From Termitomyces sp. T153 (Eukaryota > Basidiomycota > Agaricomycetes > Agaricales > Lyophyllaceae): DNA of 64,000 nt. Shown here piece after piece: positions 1 to 10,707 of this stretch (its first letter is position 1; each line of letters opens with the position of its first letter). Location of the stretch: positions 186,001 through 250,000 of the forward strand of contig JACKQL020000047.1 in the NCBI GenBank assembly GCA_018296165.2, in the 5' to 3' direction. The position numbers were made by a program, and so were the translations under genes. The notes under the pieces were generated by a model. That model did not search any database, had not been told where the DNA came from, and saw only the letters and a program-made list of their open reading frames with translations.

Positions 1-128
1 GCCTTACTTCTGGTTGTCTGTTGGCCAACAGGACGAACTTTTTACGGTAATCGCATACAACATATGATTCACACATACAATTCTATCTGCAAGTACTCTT
101 TACTGCGGTAAATGACTTAGTAAAAGCT

Positions 129-1053
129 TCAGGCACAGAAGGTGATGGTAAGGTCAACCTGACAGCTGTTCAGCAAATTCCTGAATCGTGATCAAACAAA
201 ATCGTGACGAACATTATTGACCTGGCAGGCAACTTGGACGGTGGTGTCATCGGGTTTAAAAAATGCTGTAGGGCAGTTGGGTTTGGTGCCTATGAAATCA
301 AATTAGAAGAAAAATCCATCTGGGACACGGAGGACAACTCTACAGTCAGCACCAGCACCATCACAACCATTGAAGTAACTTGTGTGTGTGAGTATGTGAG
401 GCATTTGTGAGACTAGCTTACTCACCTGAATCCACTCGCCACAGAGAATGCGTGACTGGGTGTTCAAAAAGTAAGCAAAGGACGATGTAAATCACTTGGC
501 GTGTAGACACGCACGGTGGTATCAAGGAAATATCGGTACTCGACCCTGACCCTGGTTTCGAGGGATTCGGATTAACAAGAGTCGTCTCGACAAGTGTGCA
601 ACTTTCTCCATTAAAGCCGCAAGCTCCTAAGATATTTGTAAGTATTAGCGGAACCTTCAATAGCACGTGTCAATGACCTGTCTGGAGATACCTGCACATA
701 AGATACATTAGTCAACGCAAAGTCGCACATGCAAATTGATTCTTACGCGATGGCACTAATGAGTGGACCGTTCGATGTGAAATCGGCTCCCGTGGATAGA
801 ACATTGGGTCCTTGAATAAGAGTAGGCTGGACAAATTTCAGCAACCTTACATACAACGAATTTTTCTGGGAAAAACCCACTGTACCAAATCCGCATCTTC
901 ATCAATAAATCGATAAGACAACAATGAGGAATTATATCTGAGATAATATGGTCAAAACGCTCACTTGTTCTCGAAATGAACGGTATGCTGCTCAGCCTTG
1001 ACTGCAATGGCGACAGCAGCCAAGAGGGAGATAAAAGTGGCTTTGAACTGCAT
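129..1053 (-). CDS. Secreted eight-cysteine 'glycopeptide' family protein, copy 1
   Basis: Joining nine short exons gives an intact 160-residue protein. The start ATG lies at 1053-1051 and the TGA at 131-129. Residues 1-20 form a signal peptide (hydrophobic LLAAVAIAV core), so the product should be secreted. The mature part has eight cysteines, an NKCGFGTPTL motif, a GACGFNGESC loop and a GSGSSTDISLIPPHAFSV stretch. These match the small Agaricomycete secreted proteins annotated as glycopeptide/thaumatin-like; no enzyme activity is established for them. All eight introns are GT...AG. Exons 2 and 4 are micro-exons of about 16 and 14 nt. The gene is the first of three same-strand copies. Structure is certain to a good degree; the family name is from memory of related proteins. 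Confidence 0.75.
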
Positions 1054-1395
1054 TGAAGTGGGATTGAACAACTTAGGGTGAGCTTTCGGAAAACCGATGA
1101 AGAACACCATCCTTTCGAGGTCTTTTATACACCAGAAATAAGTTTAGAAAGTACTAATAAGAGACAACGTAAGATCAGAGTAAAACAGCCTAATCATTAA
1201 TAGTTAGCCTTTCGATATCGTAGATATCCTCCGGACGACAACCCCCCGAGAACTTAATAGATCACTTCGAGGTCCTTCAAGTTGTTGAGAACAAATTCGG
1301 CAACATGATGTTATTTATCGTCTTAGATCGTGAAAAGAAAGCTATTGAGCTGTTTTCAAAGCTATTCTTGCTAATTACACGCTTTTTCTGTTCCA

Positions 1396-1640
1396 ATCGA
1401 AGGAGGCATCTCGATAATGATGTTTGTTGTTTGGTTCATGGTTTGCGAAGTGCTCACAGAGTTCAAGACCATCAATATATTTTGCTGAATAAGTACTAGT
1501 AGTCGGCGAAGAGCCTCCACCGGCAGCGTTTTATTCGATATGGCCCATCGTCGTACTAGCAGAACTACGGATAGATAGGATCATTTCACGTCATGAAGTC
1601 AGCTACCGGAGAAAGGGCAAGAGACTAGGGCGGAGAAGGT
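1396..1640. repeat. Diverged spacer repeat, copy A (uninterrupted)
   Basis: The block contains the string GAATAAGTACTAGTAGTCGG and, directly after it, CCCATCGTCGTACTAGCAG. The same two parts recur at 2491-2600 and 3095-3210, where about 490 bp separates them. Copy A is therefore the empty-site version. Confidence 0.65.
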
Positions 1641-2490
1641 GACTTCGTAAATAGCACAAGAGGAACTGGGTACTTGCAAGTCCAAAAAAAGAGACCTGCT
1701 CCGATAATTCCTAATGATTTCGAAAGGTTCTTTCGGGACTTTCGGTATTCAAGTTCTTCTTCTACATGTGAATTATTTAGCAGAGAAAATCAGTATTTCT
1801 CGTCAACGCAGAACATAAGTACTTCGTTATCTGTATAAGTATCCAGCAAGCTTGTTTCATACTAGGCCTAGAAAGTATTAACAAGAGAAAACGTAAGATG
1901 AGGGTACAGCAGCCGAATCATTGATTGGCTACTAGCCGTTCTATATGTTAGATATCCTTTGGAAAGCCCACAATATCCAAGGACTTGGGATAATCACTTT
2001 GATGCCCTTCGAATTCAAGTTAAAATTCAGCAGGATGATCTTGCGTATTGTCTTAGATCCTATAAAAGGAAATTGAGCTGTTTTTGAAGCTATGTAGGGA
2101 GGCAACCGTCACGGTCACGATTGCCCCCAGGTTACGCATCATGCATCATGAATGGCTGGTTGCTTGCGAGAATTCGTGACATAAAAATCCAAAAAATTGC
2201 TTAAAAAATTTCTCGTGAAATTCTATGTACCGTAGCACTAAAACGTCACTAGGTATCAACGGGAAGAGCCCCAGCACATATCCCGCGCATCATTGTAGGC
2301 CCAGGAAACCTTTGTTAAGAAAAATCAACTCGACGTAAAACGACGTAAAACGTGACTACGATTCCTCTGGTCACGCCTTGCCAGCAGGGGAGGACGATCT
2401 GCTAGGTAATTTCTAGCGTGTCACGGTCTTCGACCGGTTGCCTCCTACATTCCCTAACAGTATTTTGCGAATGACGCACTTTGTCCACTC

Positions 2491-3210
2491 CAATTAGGAG
2501 GCATGTTGGTTGATTGTTTGGTTGGTTCATGGTTTGTATGCAGAATTGGCCGTGAATATCCCTCGCTGAATAAGTACTAGTAGTCGGCGAAGAACCTCCA
2601 CTGGGGCTCCACACCGTAATCGTAAATTGTGGGTTCTGGACGGGTGACCGTAACGTACCGTTCCTATCTTTGTCCTTGTCTTTCGCGGTCACAATCAATA
2701 CTACCGTGACCCGTACAAACCGGTGTTCAGATGACTGTCGAAGGCCGTATATGCGAGGGTTATCGATTACCGAAATTAGAAGTGGCCACGCGAATGTGGC
2801 TGAAGATCAGAGGAGTCTTAATTTGTGTACAACTACCAACGCGTCTCTCTTTTGTTCTCTTCGTCGACCTTGTTTAACCGCCATCAGGCTGTTAAGCATA
2901 TTAGGACCAGATTTTTTAAAAGAACAATACATACAACTGAATGAAATCCGTGAATTTCAAACAAGTTGCAACTTGTCTTGTATCGTCACACGGGTAAAGT
3001 TTCTCATCCTTGGATCAACGTACTCTGATCCCTTTGGACACAAAGCCAGCCAGAATAGTTGTGGTCTCTAAACTGAGGCAAATTTTGAAGCTTCTATCAG
3101 CAGCGTTTCGAAAGGTGTGACCCATCGTTGTACTAGCAGAACGGACAGATATTAGGTCGAATACTTTTGTACATCATGAAGGGTCAAAACAGATAACCGG
3201 AGAAATGACG
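2491..3210. repeat. Diverged spacer repeat, copy B, split by an approximately 490 bp insertion
   Basis: The left part (2491-2600) and right part (3095-3210) match copy A. The intervening 2601-3094 is absent from copy A. The insert has no clear terminal inverted repeats at its edges, although short GGTGACCG / CGTGACCC-like motifs occur inside. It could be a small non-autonomous transposon or unrelated filler DNA. Confidence 0.5.
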
Positions 3211-3330
3211 CGAACCATAGGACACTGGTACTGAAATAGCGTGGCAATTGATTCATCTTCTGATTCGCACATAGAACATATTTACAGGCAGTCCTTTCAA
3301 GTTGCTGCAGTAGATGACTTAGCTAGAACT

Positions 3331-4259
3331 TCAGTCACAGAAGGTGATAGCAAGGTTGACCTGCCACCCATAACTGGTCAGCAGATTGTTGAATCGTGAT
3401 AAAACAAAATGGCAACGAACATTATCGGTCTGGCAGGCAACTTGGACATTGGTATCATCAGGCTCAAAAAACGCTGTTGGGCAAGAGGGGGAAGTGCCTA
3501 TGGGATTTGATCAGACAAACATTATATGGAAGAAAGACAATATTACAGTCTGCACCAGCGCCATCACAGCCATTGAAGTAACTTGGAAAGGCAAATATAC
3601 ACGTAAGTGGAGAAGACATGTGTGAGAGTATCTTACACACCCGAAACCGCTCGTTACAGAAAATGCATGACTGATTCGAAACATAAGTAAACGGATGGTA
3701 TAGTTAGTGGTGACGCACGGTGGTATCAATGAGATATCGGCGCTCGATCCTGACCCAGGCGTCGTGGGATTTACAAGAGTCATCTCGATAAGGGTACAAC
3801 CTTCTCCATTAAAGCCGCAAGCGCCTAAAATATTTGTAAGTATAGAGCTCAATAGCAGATGTCGAGACTTTATTACCTGTCTGAAGATAGCTGCACGTAG
3901 AAAGGATCCATTCGTCAATAAAGTATGCATATCATGAGCAGTTTTAATTGATCCTTACGCGATGGCACTAATGAGAGGACCGTTCGATGTAAAGTCGGCT
4001 CCCGTGGATAAAACATTCGGTCCTTGAATAAGCGTAGGCTGCGCAAAAGTTCAGCAACCTCGCGAGTATATGATTGACGTCCGGAATTACTCACAGTGCC
4101 AGAACCACAACTTCATCGATTAGAAAAGAATAAGGGATTATACTGGAACTGAAACGGTGAAAACGCTCACTTGTTGACAAAATGAACGGTGTGTGTTTCG
4201 CCCTTGACTGCGATGGTGACAGCAGCCAAGAGAGAGATGACGGTGGTTTTGAAATGCAT
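3331..4259 (-). CDS. Secreted eight-cysteine 'glycopeptide' family protein, copy 2
   Basis: Nine exons join in frame into a 158-residue protein. The ATG is at 4259-4257 and the stop at 3333-3331. A signal peptide covers residues 1-20. The cysteines are at about 31, 69, 76, 117, 124, 129, 145 and 157, an even number consistent with four disulphides. Motifs are NNCGSGTPTL, GACGFNGEGC, GSGSSADISLIPP, YFNGCDGAGADC and the end VNLAITFCD. Exon 2 is 16 nt (codes CGSGT) and exon 4 is 14 nt (codes YLQTG). Intron positions and phases equal those of copy 1, so the duplication came after the exon layout was fixed. The role of the family is unknown; a secreted effector-like or cell-wall protein is an inference. 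Confidence 0.78.
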
Positions 4260-5862
4260 CGAGGTCAAGTTGCAAATTGCGGAAAGGACTATCAAGAAAC
4301 CGATGAAGAAAAACATCATGTAGAGGCCTTTTATACACTAAGAAATGCCCCGAAAAAAACAATGTAGGATGGGAGTGCAGCCGAATCACTTACGACAAGC
4401 CGTATGTCATGTAAAACGTGCCTAAGATGACACGGGCCGCTGAGAAGTTCGCATAAAAATATGCCCTCTCCATCGTTGAGAACAGATTCAGCAGTCAGAT
4501 GCCGCGGTCCAAGAAAGGTCGCGTGAATCCTACTCTCCTCAAATTTTTAGTGATTCAGCAGTACGATCTCACTGATCTAGATGGTACAAAAAGCTACTGA
4601 GCTCTCCTGGAATGTATGCTTTCAAATGTCGGGTTATTCTCCTAATATTCCCTTCTAAAAAGGGATTGGTTGCTCGGTTGGACGTATCAGCAGAGTCCTC
4701 ACACAACGTTGACCGTCTCTTGGCGAATATCGTGACTCCACTGGTTAGTAAGAATCTACAGGTCATGAGATTGCTAACCAGGGTTGACAAGCCTCAGGTA
4801 TGAAAACATGCGCCTCACAAATAGTACAGGACCTCGGAACTCCGTCGAGTTCTAGGAAAGAAATCAAGATCACCCCTGATTCTGACCAATAATTTTGCCA
4901 TAAATGCGGCATGCACGTTCCGGCTGGCGAATCCATAACACCGAGTGAAAATTGGTAAGTTCTAGGCAAAGACCAAAATGTCATCAGCCATCGCTGAAGA
5001 AAAATGAAGAGAAGTCAAGTCAATTAGGAGCTCTCAGATAGGTATCGATGCAGCAGTGCCTGGTCACGGTGAATCCACGCCTTGTGAGAGAATACTTCAA
5101 TATGACATAGAGAGAATGTTCACAGCACACCAGAGAAACATCTGATTGGAGAATAAAGCTCCAACAAAGAAGGAATAGTATGGAGTGTTACGACATGGAG
5201 GGAACATTAGAAGTACACTAGAGCATCTGATTGTAGAATGAAACTCCGGCACAGAAGGAAGTGATGCTGGCGAGAGAAGAATCTGATCGGCCTTAGAGAC
5301 TGCCCATTGAACACTGTACTTTTTTAGGACAAGAAGATAGTTTTTAGAACAAAGTCCCAACACCGTGTCTTGTGAAGTTCTGGCTATCACCTAGGATAAA
5401 GAGTAGTCGTGAGGAGTTCTTCTAAAACCTTGCACATTGTCCTTCAAGGTTAGTCTTTGAGGTGAGTAAGAATATTCATGGGTTGTTCACTGCCACGTGC
5501 GTGACATCATAGAAAAAAGTGGTTCGAGTTCCGGGCCGTCGTCACAAGAAATATGATTCGATTACCTGTTCTAAGTATCACAAACTGCGAGTTCTGCTTA
5601 TTGATATCTTCCGCCGATGTAAAGCACATTTCATCATTTCCATTCCGCCGGGCGACTTAGCGAAAGCTTCCGACACTCATATTCGGAGAAGCAATTTGAG
5701 TGTATTGCTAGTACGGGGCGTTTAGAACTCTAACGACAACTTAACCCTGGTGCAAGAATTTCTGAATATGAATCAAATTTCTATAGAGTACCGTCAATCA
5801 TACATTTGACATCTATGAACGCGATATGAGCTCATTCCTGATCAGCTCATGGTCCATGAATA
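4260..5862. other. Spacer without a supported gene
   Basis: 4361-4440 resembles the promoter-side repeats at 1139 and 1861, and about 5650-5690 resembles the 3' flank of the glycopeptide copies, suggesting further decayed duplicate material. A partial tandem repeat lies at 5136-5260. No protein family is recognised. Confidence 0.5.
5136..5260. repeat. Two-copy partial tandem repeat, period about 88 bp
   Basis: CATCTGATTGGAGAATAAAG near 5136 recurs as CATCTGATTGTAGAATGAAA near 5224. Both are followed by a similar CTCC..CA.AGAAGGAA tail. Confidence 0.6.
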
Positions 5863-6793
5863 TCTTATCACAGAAGGTATTAGAAGGTTAACCTAATAGA
5901 GGGAGTTAGAATCTGTCGACATCACAAAGGAAACCCTGTCGACCAACATTGTTTTCTTGGCACGCAATCTGAACAAAGGTGTCCTTTGGATTGCGGAAAG
6001 CCATCAGACAGCTGGCATGGTTGCCTGAAGAACCGAAGTCTAGAGTCAAAAGCTCAAAGCAATAGCATCCTCAGTGGCATCAAACTTACAAGAGGCACCA
6101 GCTCCATTGAAAACGTTGAAGTAGCTGCAGAGGATATCGATGGGTGCGTGAGGGAAGATACAAAGGAAATAATTGAGTAGCGCACCCAAAACCAGTCGTC
6201 ACCGAGAACGTGTGGCTGAAAGAGATATTCAATAGAGATCTGCAGTCGAGATGTGGTACCATTGACGTACGGATGTATCAAAGAAAGATCCGTACTGGAT
6301 CCCCCACCGGCGACAACGGGATTATTCAAAGTCACTTCAAGAAGGGTACGATTCTCTCCGCTGAAACCACAATTTCCTCGAGTCTATCATGAGCTGGGCA
6401 TCTTGCTTGGGCCAGAGGAGGCTTACTGGTTTGGAGGTAACTGAATGTGATTTTTAGCAGTGGTGCCGCGGTGAGGCAGATAGAGACCAGCCCACGCAAC
6501 AACTCCAGCTAGGGGTCCGAAACATGACCATCTCCTGTCGAAAGAACGGCTTCGCCTTTGATCAGAGTAGGCTGTTACAAGTCTCAATCACGGTTTACAT
6601 GTAGTTTTCCGAAAGAATCATTACATACAGTCCCATGACCACACCTTCAGGGTCTCGGTAGTTGAACTTAATCGTAAGCAAGGCGTTAAAAGTCTCACCT
6701 GTTAGCAAAACGAAACATGTGTTGCTCTCCGTTGACTGCCAGAGTAACGATGGCAAGTAGTAATGCAAGAAGAGCAGCGCCGAATTTCATCAT
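5863..6793 (-). pseudogene. Decayed glycopeptide-family gene, copy 3
   Basis: The exon series of copies 1 and 2 can be followed. The start (tandem ATGs at 6793 and 6790) leads into a signal peptide, then NRCGHGT, PTLIKGEAVLSTG, NCGFSGENRTLLEV, GSSTDLSLIHP and ASCLMAF. Three kinds of damage are visible. A one-base loss before GPLAGVVA brings a stop in the third exon. Two family cysteines are replaced (ENR for E-G/S-C, and NVFN for NGCD). A further one-base loss lies near the 3' end. It is much more diverged than copies 1 and 2, so it is older or evolved without constraint. A working protein from alternative splicing is unlikely. Confidence 0.75.
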
Positions 6794-7549
6794 CGAAGTG
6801 AAAGCAACAGTAAACCTGTTCCCGTATATCGAGAATTTTGAATGGGGGAGAAGACTAAGTAAGAGAATTCAAGTAGGAGATCCATGCTGTTCGAAGGCTC
6901 AGATCGAAAACTTCCGGCCTACAGTTCGTCCGGTCGAGGATATCGAACGTCTAATTATAGTACTGATTGAGGATGACTATGACGGCGTGGGAAATGTATT
7001 ATGTACTTCTCGGGTTGTCACTCCGCTTCAACCAGCTGGCTCAAATCCGAGTTCTTACCAGTAGATATAGATAAATGTCTCAGGAAAACAAGATTGACTT
7101 TGTCTCAGACTCTAAAAAATTTCTGGTCTTCTCTGGATTGTTCCTGCAAGTGTTTCGGAGAGCTGAATGTCGTCGACCCCAGCAGGCGCGGAAGGATATA
7201 GGTGATCGTCAAAACATGTTCGCGTTTACCGCTTGCATCTAGGCTGAGTGAGGCAGAAGCATCAGTCGTACCTTCAAGCCTAGGCAGACTTGGAGCTTTG
7301 ACTTGAATATTTGGCGTGTCACCGCTTTCATCAATTTTGTTACAACATCCCTTTTCCGCCTCCTCTTGAAAGCTAAAAAATTCTGTGCACGGTCATAACA
7401 CCTTCGTCCATATTGGATGGAGAGTAAGGGATATGTCACTTGCTCACCGACTCCTTTCGGATTTGAAATAGCATGTCACGTAGATATTATGATGGTGGCA
7501 TATATTATTGATAAGATTTTGGGTCTGATCTTCTCTACTGTTCGACAAC
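6794..7549. other. Intergenic region between glycopeptide copy 3 and the F-box gene
   Basis: No coding signal is convincing. This is the divergent promoter space for the minus-strand copy 3 and the plus-strand F-box gene. Confidence 0.5.
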
Positions 7550-10393
7550 ATGTTGTTACTACCGAGACAGTCGGCAGTGACTCCCACAACATCTCTACAA
7601 GTTGATGAAACTGGGGGAAACGTGAGTTCCACATCAGTAATGGTTAATCTTGAAGTTTCGGACGTGTCCATCTCTGGAGACGACTCGGAACTTGAGAGTG
7701 ATTGGGAGACTGGTAGGTTACTATATTCCTCTTAAATAAGATGTCTCTGGTATCGATTCTTCCAGGTAAAAAGGGGAGAAAATTCAAATTAAGGGGCCAG
7801 CCAGCATCAAAACGGGTGAAGGTTGTAGACAGCGCCAGTGCGTCAGCACACAAAACCACAAGCATTGTCCGTCGGAAAAAGGATGTCAGTGTTTTTTTGT
7901 CTATGCCTCTAGACGTGATTTGTGCAGTAAGTAGTTTATGTTTTGGTTATCTCTCCTTTTGTTGAAAAAAGTAAAGATTTTTCTTGAATTGACTATCAAG
8001 GATCTCATCGCGCTTACACGCACAAGCAAGTCCATGCGCGACACCCTTTTGGAAAAACACGCAACAATTATATGGAAAACAGTTCGTGAAAATTCTAGCG
8101 TACCTGAGCCACCACACGATTTTTCCGAACAAAGATGGGCATCATTCCTTTTTGGTGGAACTCAGTGCCAGGTTCGTATACTGGCCGTGGCTTCTGAGCT
8201 TTGGCTCCGAATTGACATTAATTTTAGTGTTGTGGTGCACCAAACATTCGTACCGTCGAGTTTTTCCTACGTCGCCGTCTTTGTACGAAGTGCAAAAAAG
8301 ACAAGTCAGTTTAAGGCACTTTCTTGTTTCATTTCACCTCACCTTTTTTTCCTCAAGTTATGTTGTCGAATCAAGGTTTGCAAGGATGTTTCCCCATCAA
8401 GAAAAGGCAGTGTTGGACCTTATCCCTTTTACAGATGGTGTGTCCATATATTCCGCGTTTCTTTCTACTCTGAGTCTCTTTTGCATAGTCGGAGGGTGGG
8501 CGCATGGACATGCATCGAGCAGCAGGTTTTTTTGGAGGGAGGACATCGAGAAGATGATCCAGCGATGGGACGAGCTGAAGTCAAAGAGTCGTTCGGTCAA
8601 GGGTAAACAACAACTTCAGGACTTCTGTGAACAGAGGAAAAAGTTTGTGGCAACAGTCCTACAGGTGATTTGATTAGCATCTAAATATTCTTCGCATTAA
8701 ATGCCTCCTTTTTCAGGAAGGGAAAAATTACATAGAATGGAGGGAAAGGTCATCTAAAGAACATAGTAACGATATCCACGAGCGAAAGAAGGCTAGATAT
8801 GAGGCGTGCGTTGTATTCTCATCACTGATTCCTGATTTACATGTGCTAACCGTCCACCATCATTCAGTATCTGCCAAAGATTCCGCGACTTGGGCTATGA
8901 AGATTGTGACATTCGAGAGATTGAATACGAGAAATCAGTAGCCGTAACTAATGAATTGACCGACCGAGGTATGGGTTAATTTCCTCCTATTATAAGCTTG
9001 TAACATAACTTCCTGTAAGGTTGGACGCGCATTCGACCCAGTCTTGAACAAGTCATCATCAAGGCAAGAGATTCCCGTCTTGACTTTGAGCTACGGAGAC
9101 GCAGGGCGGAAAGGTTCTATACCTTCAAAAAAGTGTTCGATGCTCATGCCCTCACCGTCCTTCCACCTCTTTGGCTCCAATACCCACACTGGCAGGAAGT
9201 CGCCAACTTTCCCGAGATTATTGAAATCATTGACTCCCCTGACAATGTCATCGTCAATGCACATAGCTTTGCCCCAGCTATGGCCGAGCTTCCTTCTCTC
9301 ATCGCAAAATGGTTAGAGGATAAAAGGGCTGCGTTGAAGAAACAACTCGTGGCTGCGAACATGGACGACGCATCCACTATGACTCCCACATCGATGATAG
9401 ATGTCGATGTTTTGAATTTGGCCACATCTGTTTTCAAATGCGCTGGTGAAGGGTGCATGCAGACTCCCCTCTATGCTGAAACCTGGTCCGATCCGCTTTT
9501 TGGATGGACCGACGCTGCTAGTCACATGTGTAGCGGCCGCACAAGCAGCCTGTGGAATTTTTCCCCTTTGACCGTGGCTTATACAGGAATACCTTCCTAT
9601 ATAAAGGCTGTCATTGTTCCCTTCAGGGATGCATCAGTGGTTGCTGCTAAACTTGTGCGCCTTGTTGGGCTGGACCCGAGCCGTGTGACGATTGTGGACA
9701 TGGATCGAAGTGGTTACTATTTCCTTTGTTCTGGGTGTCCACTGGTACATAATCGACGACAAAAGGCCTATCCGTGGCGTGCTGCTGTCTGTATCTTGTA
9801 GTCCTTTTGTCCATCTCTTCAGCTTACTTACTAGTATGTCTGACCCAGGTTGCTCACGCAGTGAGCCATAAGCATTCTGCTACAACTTCATGGCAGGCAC
9901 TAACACCAACACAAGCTCTATGTGTCCAGGTTCCAGAGAATCCTAATAATCAGCGCATGTGTTGGTCCTGTAATCATTGCTCGGTACATATCCATGCATG
10001 GGCGTCATTCTCCGATGTTCGGTGCCATGTCGTGTCCGAGTGCGTTTTTCAGCTGTTTTTTGTGCGCTGGACACTCGTTCTAATCTCCTCTTTTCAAGGC
10101 ACAACATACAAAATCCACGAGAACCCACGGATCTCTTTTGTTGTCGCAGGGTACACTTGTCAAAATTGCCGCTACCATATTGGTCTCGTCCTCGTCCGAT
10201 AGCGGCTGGGTCTTTTCCTCGTCCGATAGTGGCTTGTCCTCGTCCATTAGTGGCTCGTCCTCGTCCATTAGTGGCTTGTCCTCGTCCATTAGTGGTTCAT
10301 AACGATAGGGATATTCGATGCCAGCATTGCCGACACACCAATCCGCGTCTGTTCAATCTTAATGGCGTCAAGAATCATTTGAAAGACAAGTAA
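7550..10393 (+). CDS. F-box domain protein (Agaricomycete-expanded family)
   Basis: Eleven exons join in frame to 2295 nt, 764 residues. The exons are 7550-7712, 7766-7926, 7977-8171, 8228-8304, 8358-8437, 8489-8664, 8717-8805, 8868-8968, 9020-9786, 9849-10039 and 10099-10393. An F-box core (LSMPLDVI..IFLELTIKDLIALTRTSKSMRD) spans intron 2 near residues 100-130. It is followed by WASFLF, a CCGAPN.../LCTKCKKD zinc-binding-like pair and the RFFWREDIEKM segment typical of this family. F-box proteins normally recruit substrates to SCF ubiquitin ligases; the target is unknown. The C-terminus has several Cys/His pairs (CSHC-like, RCQHCRHTNPRLFNLNGVKNHLKDK region). The last exon also encodes a 21-bp minisatellite. 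The start is the first in-frame ATG and its exact position is less sure than the rest. Confidence 0.82.
10190..10295 (+). repeat. Coding 21-bp minisatellite in the F-box gene
   Basis: About five imperfect copies of a unit based on CCTCGTCCATTAGTGGCTTGT are present. In frame they encode PRP(I/L)(V/A)A(C/R) heptads. The unit length is a multiple of three, so copy-number changes keep the reading frame. Confidence 0.85.
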
Positions 10394-10707
10394 ACAATTG
10401 ATCAATATCTTGGGTCGTCAAACCTGACTATTCTGTACTTTCTAGACATGGCATAGGCTCACCCCAACCAACCACCGATTATATCCACATCCAGTGCTCG
10501 CCTTGCTGAACTTTCTAGTATCCGATCACTACACATTCTTGCTATCTTGAAGACTGTCCTTGATACCCTTCTTACATCTAGTTGTCCTCTCTGCTAAATT
10601 CTTGACCACCAACGAGGCTCCAAGCCAAAACCAACGTTGTATCTATATTGTATAATAGGGTTCGGATGAATCCACTGTAAATACAGAATAGTTCACAAAC
10701 GAAGTCA

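Larger units (their letters stand above)
1054..3330. other. Intergenic spacer of the glycopeptide array, internally duplicated
   Basis: No convincing gene is seen. The stretch holds diverged repeats of itself: 1139-1230 resembles 1857-1957, 1396-1530 resembles 2491-2600, and 1530-1640 resembles 3095-3210. This fits tandem duplication of gene plus flank followed by insertions. Short reading frames at 2402-2698 (minus) and 2670-3071 (plus) show no recognisable domain. Confidence 0.6.

Noticed and set aside
5519..5540. tRNA B-box-like string GGTTCGAGTTCC
   Set aside because: The flanking bases cannot form a T-arm stem, and no A box, anticodon arm or acceptor stem pairs with it.
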